Source: VXMO01 sp034422835 (GTDB lineage Bacteria > Chloroflexota > Dehalococcoidia > UBA6926). Taken from it: a stretch of DNA of 40,464 nt. The notes under the pieces were generated by a model. The model made no database searches and had not been told where the DNA came from. It was given only the letters and a program-made list of their open reading frames with translations. This document shows, piece by piece, positions 1 to 7,749 of the stretch. Position 1 is the stretch's first letter. Each line of letters starts with the position of its first letter. The stretch covers positions 1-40,464 of the forward strand of contig DAOUJJ010000022.1 in assembly GCA_034422835.1 (NCBI GenBank), given 5' to 3'. The translations under genes were made by a program, and so were the position numbers.

Positions 1-52
1 GGGGGGGGGGGGGGGGGGGGGGCCCCCCCCCCCCCCCGGGGGGGGGGGGGGG
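1..52. repeat. Homopolymer block G22-C15-G15 at window edge
   Basis: The first 52 bases are 22 G, 15 C and 15 G with no other base. The C and G runs can pair perfectly. A similar 20-G run lies close to the other end of the window. Assembly or two-colour sequencing artefacts at contig ends are the simplest explanation, but a genuine low-complexity hairpin cannot be excluded. Bases 53-200 hold no gene I can support, only the upstream region of the first gene. Confidence 0.9.
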
Positions 53-200
53 TTAAGTGTCATCCTATGTGTGTTCCCTGGAAACGCCGTCATTCTTTCC
101 CTTTGTCAACTCCTATTATAAGGGGTCAGGCATCCCCGCTTTCATTGGAGTACTCTAAAGGCTGGATTGTCGTGGGCAAAACGCAAGGAAGGAGACAACG

Positions 201-626
201 ATGGCACAGATTCTCACCCGCCTTTTTGGGGCCTATCTCCTGCTGACGGCAATAGCCGTCGCCCTGTTGTTCATGATCACGCCGCTCATCCATGACGGCT
301 CGCCGGAGTATCCCTACTGGACAATCCTCAATTACTTCATGGCCCTCGGCGCGCCCTTGATGCTTGTGCTGACGTTCCTCTATCGATGGCGGTTGGACCC
401 GGAGAACACTGACAATTACACGTGCGCTATCGCGAATGGACTTTTCTTTGCCTCTGTCGTCCTCACAATGCTGTTCTTCTGGGAGTATTTCTGGCTGCTG
501 GATACGAGCACTGAGACGGGCGACGCGGCCATGTCGCACACCATCTACTTCCCGCTGATGGACGCTCTCTACGTCGTTCTTGGCCTCATCATCGGAGAAC
601 GCCTCATCCGCAGCGGCGGACAGTAA
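201..626 (+). CDS. Small integral membrane protein of unknown function
   Basis: The 141-residue product is almost entirely hydrophobic. I count four likely membrane segments, at about residues 8-28, 44-62, 77-97 and 113-135, with short polar loops such as RWRLDPENTD. No catalytic or cofactor motif is visible and I do not recognise the family. The ATG at 201 is preceded by a strong Shine-Dalgarno sequence (GGAAGGAGA, 187-195). The gene stands alone and converges on the ABC permease, whose stop lies 28 nt away. Real expression is likely from the ribosome site and the clean hydrophobic pattern; the function is open. Confidence 0.75.
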   Translation: MAQILTRLFGAYLLLTAIAVALLFMITPLIHDGSPEYPYWTILNYFMALGAPLMLVLTFLYRWRLDPENTDNYTCAIANGLFFASVVLTMLFFWEYFWLLDTSTETGDAAMSHTIYFPLMDALYVVLGLIIGERLIRSGGQ

Positions 627-654
627 TAGCGCAGCAGAAAGTCCTGGCGTGTCG

Positions 655-1887
655 CTAGACTCGTCCCGTCACGGCGGTTCTCAGAAGCTGCCCAAGCGGC
701 GGCCGGTGTCCGTAGACAAGCAGGTAGCTGCGGAAGAGGCGCTGCGCCAGCTTCACAGCCACGACGACCGAAATCGCTAACGCGATCAGGCTTGCGGCAA
801 TCTCGAACGGCCCGATGGCATCAAGCGCCAGTCTCGCCAATGACATCGTCGGCGCCGTGAACGGGATGTACGTCATGATCTGCGGCAATATGGCGCCTGC
901 GTCATCGATGATCGCAAACGCGAACCAGAACGGAGCGACGGCAGGCAGGATGACGATGACCGTCAGTTGCTGTGATTCCCGTTGAGACGTTGTGACGGCG
1001 CCGAGCGCCGCCATCAACGCCGCGAAGAACGCGTAGCCAAGCAGGAAGTAGGCAAACGCCACGAGGATGAGCGGCCACGGGGGCAGCCCCACAGTGGAAA
1101 TGTCATCCACGAATATCGATGCCCCGAACAGGAGACCAACGGCTGATCCCATCCACACGCCCATTTGGATCATGCCCGCCACGCCCAGCCCCAGTAGCTT
1201 GCCCAGCATCAACTGGTCCGGGCTGACTGTGGAGAGCAGGATTTCCATGACGCGGTTCTCTTTCTCCTCGTTCAGCCCCTGGAGCAGGTAACCGGTGATG
1301 GTCAGAACGGAAAAGATAACGGCGAACGCCATCGCCATGAAGAAGATGAGCGTTGCGGGATCGAAAGAGTTCTCCTCGGATTGACCGCTTTCACCCACTT
1401 CAAGCGTGGTGATGAACGCCGGGGACAGGATACGTGCAGCCCGAACGTCGTCCACTGCTTCCGCAACCAGGTTGATGCGCAAGAACTCCCGCAGTGAGCC
1501 GCGGCCTCCCCCTGTGATATTCAGACCTCTCTCGGCACGGACGATCTCAACGACTCTGCCGGTGGAGATATAGTCGCGCCCGATTACATACACGGCATCG
1601 AGCTCGCCGGATGCCACTGCCGCGCGCGCCTGATCCTCACTCTGGATCGGCACGTACTCGGTGGTCCCCAGAGTTCCCGGCTCGCTGATCACACCGGCGA
1701 GGTCCACATAGCCGACTGTCCGGGATTCCGGCTCATCATCCTCGCCGGACGTGAAGAAGATATACGCCCCAATACCACCCACAAGCAGAAGCACCCCAGC
1801 AGGCACAAGAGCGGTCATGACGAGGAAGCCGGTCCGCGACAGCATCGTTGTCAGCTCATGCCGGGCAACAATCAGCGCCTTATTCAT
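655..1887 (-). CDS. ABC-2 type transporter permease (NatB-like)
   Basis: The 410-residue membrane subunit belongs to an ABC-2 exporter. An N-terminal membrane segment (about residues 20-42) is followed by a soluble extracytoplasmic domain (about 45-170), then a block of five or so membrane helices (about 180-385). This is the topology of the NatB/YhaP group. The stretch NRVMEILLSTVSPDQLMLGK is the typical ABC-2 signature that contacts the ATPase. The start codon overlaps the stop of the upstream ATPase by 4 nt (ATGA), so the two are translationally coupled. NatAB homologues are linked to Na+ export, but many relatives export other substrates, so the cargo is not known. Confidence 0.9.
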   Translation of the reverse strand: MNKALIVARHELTTMLSRTGFLVMTALVPAGVLLLVGGIGAYIFFTSGEDDEPESRTVGYVDLAGVISEPGTLGTTEYVPIQSEDQARAAVASGELDAVYVIGRDYISTGRVVEIVRAERGLNITGGGRGSLREFLRINLVAEAVDDVRAARILSPAFITTLEVGESGQSEENSFDPATLIFFMAMAFAVIFSVLTITGYLLQGLNEEKENRVMEILLSTVSPDQLMLGKLLGLGVAGMIQMGVWMGSAVGLLFGASIFVDDISTVGLPPWPLILVAFAYFLLGYAFFAALMAALGAVTTSQRESQQLTVIVILPAVAPFWFAFAIIDDAGAILPQIMTYIPFTAPTMSLARLALDAIGPFEIAASLIALAISVVVAVKLAQRLFRSYLLVYGHRPPLGQLLRTAVTGRV

Positions 1888-2834
1888 ACCGTGCCTCTCC
1901 GCCCCTGGACTTCACGGATGAATATCTCCTCCAACGTCGGCAGGGCCACTTCGAAGCGTTCTATACGCATACCGGCGTTGAGCAGCTCCCTGAGTACCTG
2001 CTCGGCTGTGGCTCCCTCCGCGAGACGCATTGTGATGCTGTCTGCAGAGCGTTCAATTTCCCCCGCTCCGGTGATTCGTTCCGGTAACGCATCCGGAGAT
2101 TCAACGCGAATGGTATCGCCGCGATAACGCCGCCGGAGTTCGGACGGCGCGCCATCCAACGCCACCTCTCCGTCGTCAATCATGAGCACGCGGTCTGAAA
2201 GTTCCTCCACATCGGTCATCTGGTGGGTGGAGAAAATGATCGCAGCGCCGCGTTGTTTTTCTTCCAACAGAATCTCTTTCATACGACGCGCATTGACCGG
2301 ATCAAGGCCCGAGAACGGCTCATCAAGCACGAGGATGTCCGGCTTGTGCAACAGAGTCGCCCCGAACTGGACAAGTTGCGTCATCCCGCGGCTCAGCTCG
2401 TGCACCTTCTTGTTCGCGTGCTCTGACATGCCAACCGCATCGAGCATTTCGGCGGGGCGAATGGCGGCCTCGCGGCGGCTCAGTCCCTTTAACTGTCCCA
2501 GGTACGAAAGCACGATGGTGAGACGGAGGCCCTCATACAGACCGCGCTCCTCCGGGAGGTAGCCGATGCGTTCCTGTGTTTGCTCGGTCAGCGGACCGCC
2601 CAACGCTCGCGCCTCACCCTCATCAGGCGCGAGTATGCCGAGCATCATTCGAATCGTGGTGGTTTTACCTGCGCCATTTGGGCCGACAAGCCCAACAACC
2701 TCGCCGCTGTTGACGTGCAGGGAGACATCATTCACGACGTCCCTGCCGCCGAACTGCTTTCGCAGTCGGCGAGCCTCCAACGCCGGCGCGCCGGCATTAA
2801 CAGAATCGAATCGGGAATTCCCAACACCAACCAT
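1884..2834 (-). CDS. ABC transporter ATP-binding protein (NatA-like)
   Basis: This is the cytoplasmic ATPase that drives the ABC-2 permease encoded immediately downstream. In the 316-residue protein, Walker A GPNGAGKTTT lies at 51-60, a degenerate signature LSRGMTQ at about 148-154, Walker B ILVLDEP at about 167-173 and the switch histidine at 204. YLPEERGLY (92-100) is typical of the NatA/CcmA-type group. The last 80 residues form a C-terminal domain common in this group. The ATG at 2834 was chosen over an adjacent TTG at 2837. There is no Shine-Dalgarno sequence, but a TATACT hexamer ends 7 nt upstream, which suggests a leaderless transcript. A 92-bp inverted-repeat element lies just upstream. 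Confidence 0.92.
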   Translation of the reverse strand: MVGVGNSRFDSVNAGAPALEARRLRKQFGGRDVVNDVSLHVNSGEVVGLVGPNGAGKTTTIRMMLGILAPDEGEARALGGPLTEQTQERIGYLPEERGLYEGLRLTIVLSYLGQLKGLSRREAAIRPAEMLDAVGMSEHANKKVHELSRGMTQLVQFGATLLHKPDILVLDEPFSGLDPVNARRMKEILLEEKQRGAAIIFSTHQMTDVEELSDRVLMIDDGEVALDGAPSELRRRYRGDTIRVESPDALPERITGAGEIERSADSITMRLAEGATAEQVLRELLNAGMRIERFEVALPTLEEIFIREVQGRRGTV

Positions 2835-2841
2835 CAAGGCC

Positions 2842-2847
2842 AGTATA
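2842..2847 (-). promoter_or_regulatory. Candidate -10 hexamer for a leaderless natA-type mRNA
   Basis: The minus strand reads TATACT, then seven bases, then the ATG of the ATPase gene. That spacing would place the transcription start at or next to the A of the ATG. There is no ribosome binding site and no clear -35 box. The region where a -35 should lie falls inside the 2857-2948 repeat. Confidence 0.5.
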
Positions 2848-2856
2848 TTCGCCGCA

Positions 2857-2948
2857 TGTCATTCTGAGGGGCGCAGCCCTGAAGATTCTAAAAGCTCGTC
2901 CACCGATCAAACGAAGGCTCTAGATTCTTCGCTGCGCTCAGAATGACA
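2857..2948. repeat. MITE-like inverted-repeat element, 92 bp
   Basis: The element begins TGTCATTCTGAG and ends with its exact complement CTCAGAATGACA. The imperfect inverted match continues inward (GCGCAG, GAAGA-TTCT against AGATTCTTC) for roughly 27-30 bases each side. It contains no open reading frame. It resembles the short TGTCATTCTGAG-type palindromic repeats found in many environmental genomes. It sits between the glycerophosphodiesterase stop and the promoter-like region of the ABC ATPase. The bases from 2949 to 2980 are GC-rich with a small GGCCGG/CCGGCC hairpin. Confidence 0.8.
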
Positions 2949-2980
2949 GGCCGGTGAAGCGCCGGCCGGCCGGCAATTTT

Positions 2981-3706
2981 CTAAGTCGCTGCTGAAACCA
3001 GCGGCAAACTAAGCTGCCTTGGCATCGTCGCCCAGCGCGGGTCATCCAGCGTCAGCGTCGTGCAGCCGAGAGCAAGCAATTCTCGAGCCGCCAGCGGCGT
3101 CCTGATTCCGTATGCGCGAACGTCGATTCCCAGCGACCCGGCCTGCGCCACCAACTCTGCGCTCACCTCGGAGGCTTGCACCGCCAACTCGGACACTCCA
3201 ACAACTGCCGCCTCAACCACGGCTGCGGGCGTCAGTGTTCCATGACGCGCTCCGATGGTCCAGCTCAGTTGGAGTCCGTCCGCGAGCGCCTGCGCTCGGC
3301 GCAGGAGATTGAGGTCTGATCCTGTCACGTAGCAGCGCTCGGCTCGGCCTGAGTCGGCAACCACGCGCCCTACGGCTTCAGCGAGTCCCTTGCTCTTTTC
3401 CTTGAGGTCGATGATCACGTCAAAGTCGGCGGCAAAGCCATCGAGCATGACGGAAAGGGATGGCACGCCAAGAACTTCAAGGTCCGCCATTGTGGCGGTG
3501 GCAACGTGGGCCTTATGGCCGTGCGTCCTGGTCAATGTTGAATCGTGGATGATGGCGGGCTGCCCGTCCCCGGTCCGGCGAACATCGGTCTCTATGGCAT
3601 CGACGCCAAGGTCAGCGGCTGTGGTGAATGCAAGTAAAGAATTCTCAGGGGCCAACGCCATCGCGCCCCTGTGAGCGACCGTCCTTATCGCCCTTGGATA
3701 GTCCAT
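2981..3706 (-). CDS. Glycerophosphodiester phosphodiesterase family protein
   Basis: The predicted enzyme hydrolyses glycerophosphodiesters to glycerol-3-phosphate and an alcohol. With the ATG at 3706 the protein has 241 residues. The GDPD signature is intact: AHRG (catalytic His12), the metal ligands of AIETDV (Glu39, Asp41) and the second histidine in IIHDSTL (His54). The TIM-barrel core continues to the C-terminal TLTLDDP. A longer reading (start 3751) adds 15 residues that do not resemble the family, so I prefer 3706. No Shine-Dalgarno sequence precedes it; a TATCTT hexamer ends 9 nt upstream. No signal peptide is visible, so it is probably cytoplasmic. Confidence 0.9.
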   Translation of the reverse strand: MDYPRAIRTVAHRGAMALAPENSLLAFTTAADLGVDAIETDVRRTGDGQPAIIHDSTLTRTHGHKAHVATATMADLEVLGVPSLSVMLDGFAADFDVIIDLKEKSKGLAEAVGRVVADSGRAERCYVTGSDLNLLRRAQALADGLQLSWTIGARHGTLTPAAVVEAAVVGVSELAVQASEVSAELVAQAGSLGIDVRAYGIRTPLAARELLALGCTTLTLDDPRWATMPRQLSLPLVSAAT

Positions 3707-3846
3707 GGTGGAGGTAAGATATTCAGTTTCCACATAACCATGGTGCCACACTATCAGATAAACGAAGTTAAGTCACCGTTAAGGTCATGTATGACCGCGG
3801 TAAAGTTTCCATCGCCGCATCCCATACCACCACATCAGCCCTTCCG

Positions 3847-3855
3847 TGCTACAGT
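3847..3855 (+). promoter_or_regulatory. Extended -10 promoter element of thyX
   Basis: TGC-TACAGT, an extended -10 (TGn directly before the hexamer), lies 34 nt before the thyX ATG, and no good -35 is visible. The same TGC-TAnAnT pattern recurs upstream of thrC-like, etfB, etfD-like and prs genes in this window. Confidence 0.5.
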
Positions 3856-3889
3856 TTCAATAGATAGATTGTTCGGGGGGAGGCAGCGC

Positions 3890-4675
3890 ATGCACGGCGT
3901 GGAGCCGAAGGTCTTTCTGTTAGGAGAGACCAGGATAATACCTGAGGGGCTTAGCGCCTATCTTGAGCACATCGGCGCGCCGAACTGGTCGACGGACGCG
4001 GTCACGGACGTTGAGGCCCTCGCAGAATTCATGGGACGCCTCTGCTACCGGAGCTTCGAGCCCGGCCTCAATCCGAACGTCACGCGCGTCCGCCCCAACA
4101 ACGCCGCACATCTCAAGAACATCATCGCCACCGGCCACGGCTCCGTCCTGGAGCACAGCGTCCTCAACTTCGCTATCACGGACGTCAGCCGCGTCTTCAC
4201 CCATGAACTGGTCCGCCACCGGGCTGGCACCGCCATCTCGCAGGAGAGCCTGCGATTCGTCCGCCTCGATGACCTCGGCATGTGGGCGCCCACCGCCGTC
4301 CGCGAGGACGAGCAGATCATGGAAGTCTTTGTCGACACATTCCAGAAACTGGAAGAGTTGCAGAAGATGATGGCGGAGCATTACCAGTTGGACGAGGACG
4401 GCGCGCAGTTCTCACGCAAGAAGGAGATCACCTCTGCCATGCGCCGCATCGCGCCCATCGGCGTCTCGACGAGCATCGGATGGAGCACGAATATCCGCGC
4501 CCTGCGCCATATCCTGGAGGCGCGCACGGACCCCAGCTCAGAGGAGGAAATCCGTGTCGTCTTCGCCAAGGTCGGCGAACTTGTCCAGGATCGCTACCCT
4601 GTGCTCTTCTCCGACTACAAGACTGAAATGGTCAACGGCCTGCCCTGGTACAAGACACAGCACGAAAAGGTCTGA
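3890..4675 (+). CDS. thyX: Flavin-dependent thymidylate synthase ThyX
   Basis: ThyX makes dTMP from dUMP using FAD, NADPH and methylene-tetrahydrofolate. The 261-residue protein carries the GHGSVLEH block (82-89) and the ThyX region VRHRAGTAISQESLRF. Arg-His-Arg is at 109-111 and a serine at 120. In the textbook RHR-x7-S motif the serine is one position closer; here eight residues intervene, or Ser117 serves. A QES form like this seems to occur in some ThyX proteins, but the alignment is worth checking. The ATG at 3890 follows GGGGGGAGG with good spacing. The upstream in-frame extension to 3671 overlaps the GDPD promoter and start region and is unlikely to be translated. No thyA is seen here. 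Confidence 0.93.
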   Translation: MHGVEPKVFLLGETRIIPEGLSAYLEHIGAPNWSTDAVTDVEALAEFMGRLCYRSFEPGLNPNVTRVRPNNAAHLKNIIATGHGSVLEHSVLNFAITDVSRVFTHELVRHRAGTAISQESLRFVRLDDLGMWAPTAVREDEQIMEVFVDTFQKLEELQKMMAEHYQLDEDGAQFSRKKEITSAMRRIAPIGVSTSIGWSTNIRALRHILEARTDPSSEEEIRVVFAKVGELVQDRYPVLFSDYKTEMVNGLPWYKTQHEKV

Positions 4676-4719
4676 GCCGCGATAAGCGCCCAGCGCGCTG
4701 TGGGGACGGAGGAATCGGG

Positions 4720-5247
4720 ATGGACATGCGAGATTTGGCCATTGATCACTTTGGCCGTGTACGGGAACTGCTCGCCAGGTGCATTGATGGGCTTAGCGTC
4801 GAGCAGTTGATGAAACAGCCGGACGAGCAATCAAACCCGCTTGGCTGGATCGGCTGGCACTTGACGCGCACCCAGGACCACGAAATCTCCGGTCTCGCCG
4901 ACCGCGAGCAGGCGTGGATTGCGGACGGCTGGCATGAGCGGTTCGGCATGGCCGCCGATCCGCAGAACACCGGAACCGGCCACTCTATGGACGAGGTTCG
5001 CGCCTTCCAGTCGCCGGAGGCGTCCGTGATCATCGGATACTATGACGCCGTCTACGCCCGCACGCAGGAGTTCATCCGGACGATTACGCCCGAGGCGCTC
5101 GACCGTGTCCTGAATGAACCGCGGTGGAACCCAATGCCAACTGTCGGCGTCCGCCTCGTCAGCGTGATGCAGGATAATTCAATGCACACGGGAGAAATGT
5201 CGTATCTCAAGGGGATGCTTGAACGGCGGCAGTGGTATCCCGCCTGA
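4720..5247 (+). CDS. DinB-family (YfiT/DinB-like) four-helix protein
   Basis: The 175-residue protein has the layout of DinB_2 metal-binding four-helix bundles. The first helix begins DHFGRVRELLARCIDGLS. A conserved GWIGWHLTRTQDHE segment gives two histidines near residues 47 and 53, and the late segment QDNSMHTGEMSYLKGM supplies the third near residue 151. Three histidines typically bind a divalent metal in this superfamily, whose members include thiol-dependent S-transferases (bacillithiol or mycothiol). The substrate is not known here. A GGAGG site precedes the ATG. It follows thyX by 44 nt in the same direction and may be co-transcribed with it and the next hydrolase. Confidence 0.82.
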   Translation: MDMRDLAIDHFGRVRELLARCIDGLSVEQLMKQPDEQSNPLGWIGWHLTRTQDHEISGLADREQAWIADGWHERFGMAADPQNTGTGHSMDEVRAFQSPEASVIIGYYDAVYARTQEFIRTITPEALDRVLNEPRWNPMPTVGVRLVSVMQDNSMHTGEMSYLKGMLERRQWYPA

Positions 5248-5292
5248 TCCCCTGCCCTAACCTGAGTCAGACAAGACACACCGGGAGGTTCT

Positions 5293-6174
5293 GTGCCTGA
5301 AGTCATCACACGCGAGCAATCCGAGGGACGCACGAGCCTGTTCGTCACCGTTGAGGGCGTGACATTTCACGCGCTCGATTGGGGCGGCGACGGGACTCCG
5401 CTGCTTCTAGTCCACGGGGGACGCCGCACCGGACGCAGCTGGAACGCCGTCGCGCGGCGGCTCCGCAACGACTTTCGCGTCATCGCGCTGGACACGCGCG
5501 GGCACGGTGAGTCGGACGGGCCGGAAACCGGCTACCGCGCAACTGAGGGCGCGCGCGACATGGCGGGAATCGTTGAGGAGTTGGATCTCCCGCCGCACTA
5601 CATCATGTCCCACTCGTACGGCGGCGCGATAAGCGGCCTCTACGCCACCAACCACCCGGACCGCGTGCTCGGCATGGTGATGATTGAACCGGTGCCGGAG
5701 GGTCCTGCTCACTGGGTGCGCGTGAATGTCCTCAATGAAGACCTGACGGAGAAGCCCGGCCCTGGCCGGCGCAATTCATGGGTCTCCCTGGAAGACCTCA
5801 AGCGCCGACTTGAGTCCAACAACATGACAAGCGTCTGGACCAGGGAAGCGCTGGACGACGTGCTTAATGAGGAGACCATCGTCCATCCTGACGGGCGCGC
5901 CGAGGCGGCATGGAGCCTCAACTCATACAACATGGAGGAGATGGCAACCGACGAGTTCATGCTCATCGACGGCGCAGACCGGCTGACAATGCCTATCCTC
6001 GTTGTCGTGGCGGAGGAGAACAACCTGCTTGAGTCTCACCAGAGGCCGCTGGCGGAGGCCCTGCCTCACGGCGAGTTCCTCGTCATGCCCGACGTTGGTC
6101 ACGCAATCTACATGCAGGTCCCGGACGAGACCGCCAACATCGCCCGCCGCTTCCTGCTGGGCGCCAAGGACTAG
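5293..6174 (+). CDS. Alpha/beta hydrolase fold protein
   Basis: The 293-residue protein has the alpha/beta hydrolase core: LLLVHGG oxyanion loop (38-43), ALDTRGHGESDGP (65-77), nucleophile elbow SHSYGG (Ser108, at 106-111) and the catalytic histidine in MPDVGHAIYMQ (His270). An acidic residue near Glu241-242 after strand seven is a likely third triad member. Substrates of this family vary widely (esters, lactones, epoxides, C-C bonds) and cannot be read from the sequence. The start is GTG at 5293, preceded by GGGAGG. It lies 45 nt after the DinB-like gene in the same direction. Confidence 0.9.
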   Translation: MPEVITREQSEGRTSLFVTVEGVTFHALDWGGDGTPLLLVHGGRRTGRSWNAVARRLRNDFRVIALDTRGHGESDGPETGYRATEGARDMAGIVEELDLPPHYIMSHSYGGAISGLYATNHPDRVLGMVMIEPVPEGPAHWVRVNVLNEDLTEKPGPGRRNSWVSLEDLKRRLESNNMTSVWTREALDDVLNEETIVHPDGRAEAAWSLNSYNMEEMATDEFMLIDGADRLTMPILVVVAEENNLLESHQRPLAEALPHGEFLVMPDVGHAIYMQVPDETANIARRFLLGAKD

Positions 6175-6186
6175 AAGACGTCGATC

Positions 6187-6684
6187 CTACTCCTCCAGCC
6201 GTAGGTCCCCGCTCCGGCCGCCGGACTTGGCGACGAGCCGCACGGCCTCAACAGTCATCGTGCGGTCGATGGCCTTGCACATGTCGTAGACGGTTAAACC
6301 CGCCACACTGACCGCCGTCAGCGCCTCCATCTCCGCTCCCGTCTGACCTGTCGTGCGCACGGTCGCCTCGATCTCAACGCTCGCCCCGTCCTCGCCCGGC
6401 GTCAGTTCAACGCCCACAAATGACAGTGGCAGGGGGTGGCAGAGCGGGATCAGTTCGGCGGTGCGCTTGGCGGCCATCACCCCCGCCAACTGCGCGACGG
6501 ACAGGACGTCACCCTTCGGTGTCGCTTGCTCGCGGATGGCCGTCAGCGTTTCGGGTGACATGACCACCCTGCCCCGCGCGACGGCCTCTCGTTTTGTCAC
6601 GTCCTTATGGCCAACATCGACCATGCGCGGCCCTGCCGTCGGATCGACGTGAGACAGTTGGCCGGGATTCTCTTGATCAGCCAT
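6187..6684 (-). CDS. moaC: Cyclic pyranopterin monophosphate synthase MoaC
   Basis: MoaC converts the MoaA product (3',8-cyclo-GTP) to cyclic pyranopterin monophosphate, the second step of molybdenum cofactor synthesis. The 165-residue protein matches the family across its length: MVDVGHKDVTKREAVARG near the N-terminus, the ELIPLCHPLPLSFVGVE block, and MEALTAVSVAGLTVYDMCKA with the catalytic-region residues. It starts 24 nt after the moaA stop and is the third gene of the rdgB-moaA-moaC run. No strong ribosome site is visible, so translation may depend on coupling. Confidence 0.95.
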   Translation of the reverse strand: MADQENPGQLSHVDPTAGPRMVDVGHKDVTKREAVARGRVVMSPETLTAIREQATPKGDVLSVAQLAGVMAAKRTAELIPLCHPLPLSFVGVELTPGEDGASVEIEATVRTTGQTGAEMEALTAVSVAGLTVYDMCKAIDRTMTVEAVRLVAKSGGRSGDLRLEE

Positions 6685-6708
6685 CGGATTGTTCGGCGAT
6701 GTATTCGC

Positions 6709-7749
6709 CTACCCGCCGATGTGGTACATCTCCACGCGCTCCGGCTTCTTGCCCGCGAGCGCGGCGGTCTCGCTCGTCCGCTCCTCGGAGTAACGATCAG
6801 TCCGCTGTTCCCAGACGCCGGTGATCAGCGCGAGGATGTCATCATCGGTTGCGCCGTCACGCATGGGCCCGCGAAGATCATGGCCGTCACCGGTGAACAG
6901 GCACGTGTAGAGCTTGCCGTCTGTTGAAAGGCGCGCGCGCGTGCAGTCATCGCAGAACGGCTCAGAGACGGACGAGATGAACCCAATCTCACCTGTGCCG
7001 TCGGCGTATGCATAACGTGAGGATGTCTCGCTTCTGTAGTTCCGATCGATTGGGATGATGGGCGTCTCGGCATTGATGCGGGCCGCAAGCTCCCTGCTCG
7101 GCACAACCTCTTCCAGTTTCCAGCCGTTGATGGTGCCGACATCCATGTATTCGATGAACCGCACGATCTTGTCCGTGCCTTTGAAGTACTTGGCAAGGTC
7201 GGTCACAAAGTTGTCGTTGACGCCGCGCTGAACCACGCTGTTGATCTTGATCGGGCCGAGGCCGGCATCTTCAGCCGCCTCGATGGCCTCCAACACCCGG
7301 TCCACCCCGAACCCTCGCCCGTTCATCTGCTTGAACGTCTCATCGTCCAAACTGTCCAGGCTGATGGTGACGCGGCGCAGTCCGGCCTCTCGCAATTCCT
7401 TCGCCATCGGCGGCAGCAAGTAGCCGTTCGTTGTCAGTGAGAGGTCTTCAATTCCATCGACCTCCGCGAGCTTGCGAATCAGCACCGGCAGGTCCTTGCG
7501 CAGCAGGGGCTCACCGCCCGTCACCCGGATCTTCGTGACGCCCAGATCGGCAAAGATGCGCGTCAGGCGCTCGATTTCCTCGAATGTCAGGATTTGGTCG
7601 CGCGGAAGGAATTCGTATCGCTCGCCGAAGATCTCAGCCGGCATGCAGTACGAGCAACGGAAATTACACCGGTCCGTAACGGAGATGCGCAGGTCTTGCA
7701 GGATGCGTCCGAAAACGTCCTTGACGCTTATTGGGGCGGCAACGGTCAT
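6709..7749 (-). CDS. moaA: GTP 3',8-cyclase MoaA (radical SAM)
   Basis: MoaA is a radical-SAM enzyme that rearranges GTP into 3',8-cyclo-GTP, opening molybdopterin synthesis. The 346-residue protein has the SAM-cluster motif CNFRCSYC near residues 25-32, the GGEPLLR block, and the second-cluster motif CDDC with a third cysteine 13 residues later. It ends in the functional di-glycine (HIGG). The ATG at 7749 overlaps the rdgB stop by 4 nt (ATGA). Longer in-frame readings reach to 8016 but run inside rdgB and have no family similarity. A molybdenum-dependent enzyme must be encoded elsewhere. Confidence 0.96.
   Translation of the reverse strand: MTVAAPISVKDVFGRILQDLRISVTDRCNFRCSYCMPAEIFGERYEFLPRDQILTFEEIERLTRIFADLGVTKIRVTGGEPLLRKDLPVLIRKLAEVDGIEDLSLTTNGYLLPPMAKELREAGLRRVTISLDSLDDETFKQMNGRGFGVDRVLEAIEAAEDAGLGPIKINSVVQRGVNDNFVTDLAKYFKGTDKIVRFIEYMDVGTINGWKLEEVVPSRELAARINAETPIIPIDRNYRSETSSRYAYADGTGEIGFISSVSEPFCDDCTRARLSTDGKLYTCLFTGDGHDLRGPMRDGATDDDILALITGVWEQRTDRYSEERTSETAALAGKKPERVEMYHIGG

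Noticed and set aside
580..780. 66-residue plus-strand frame across the end of the first gene and the permease tail
   Set aside because: It overlaps two better-supported genes, is Ser/Ala/Arg-rich and has no ribosome site.
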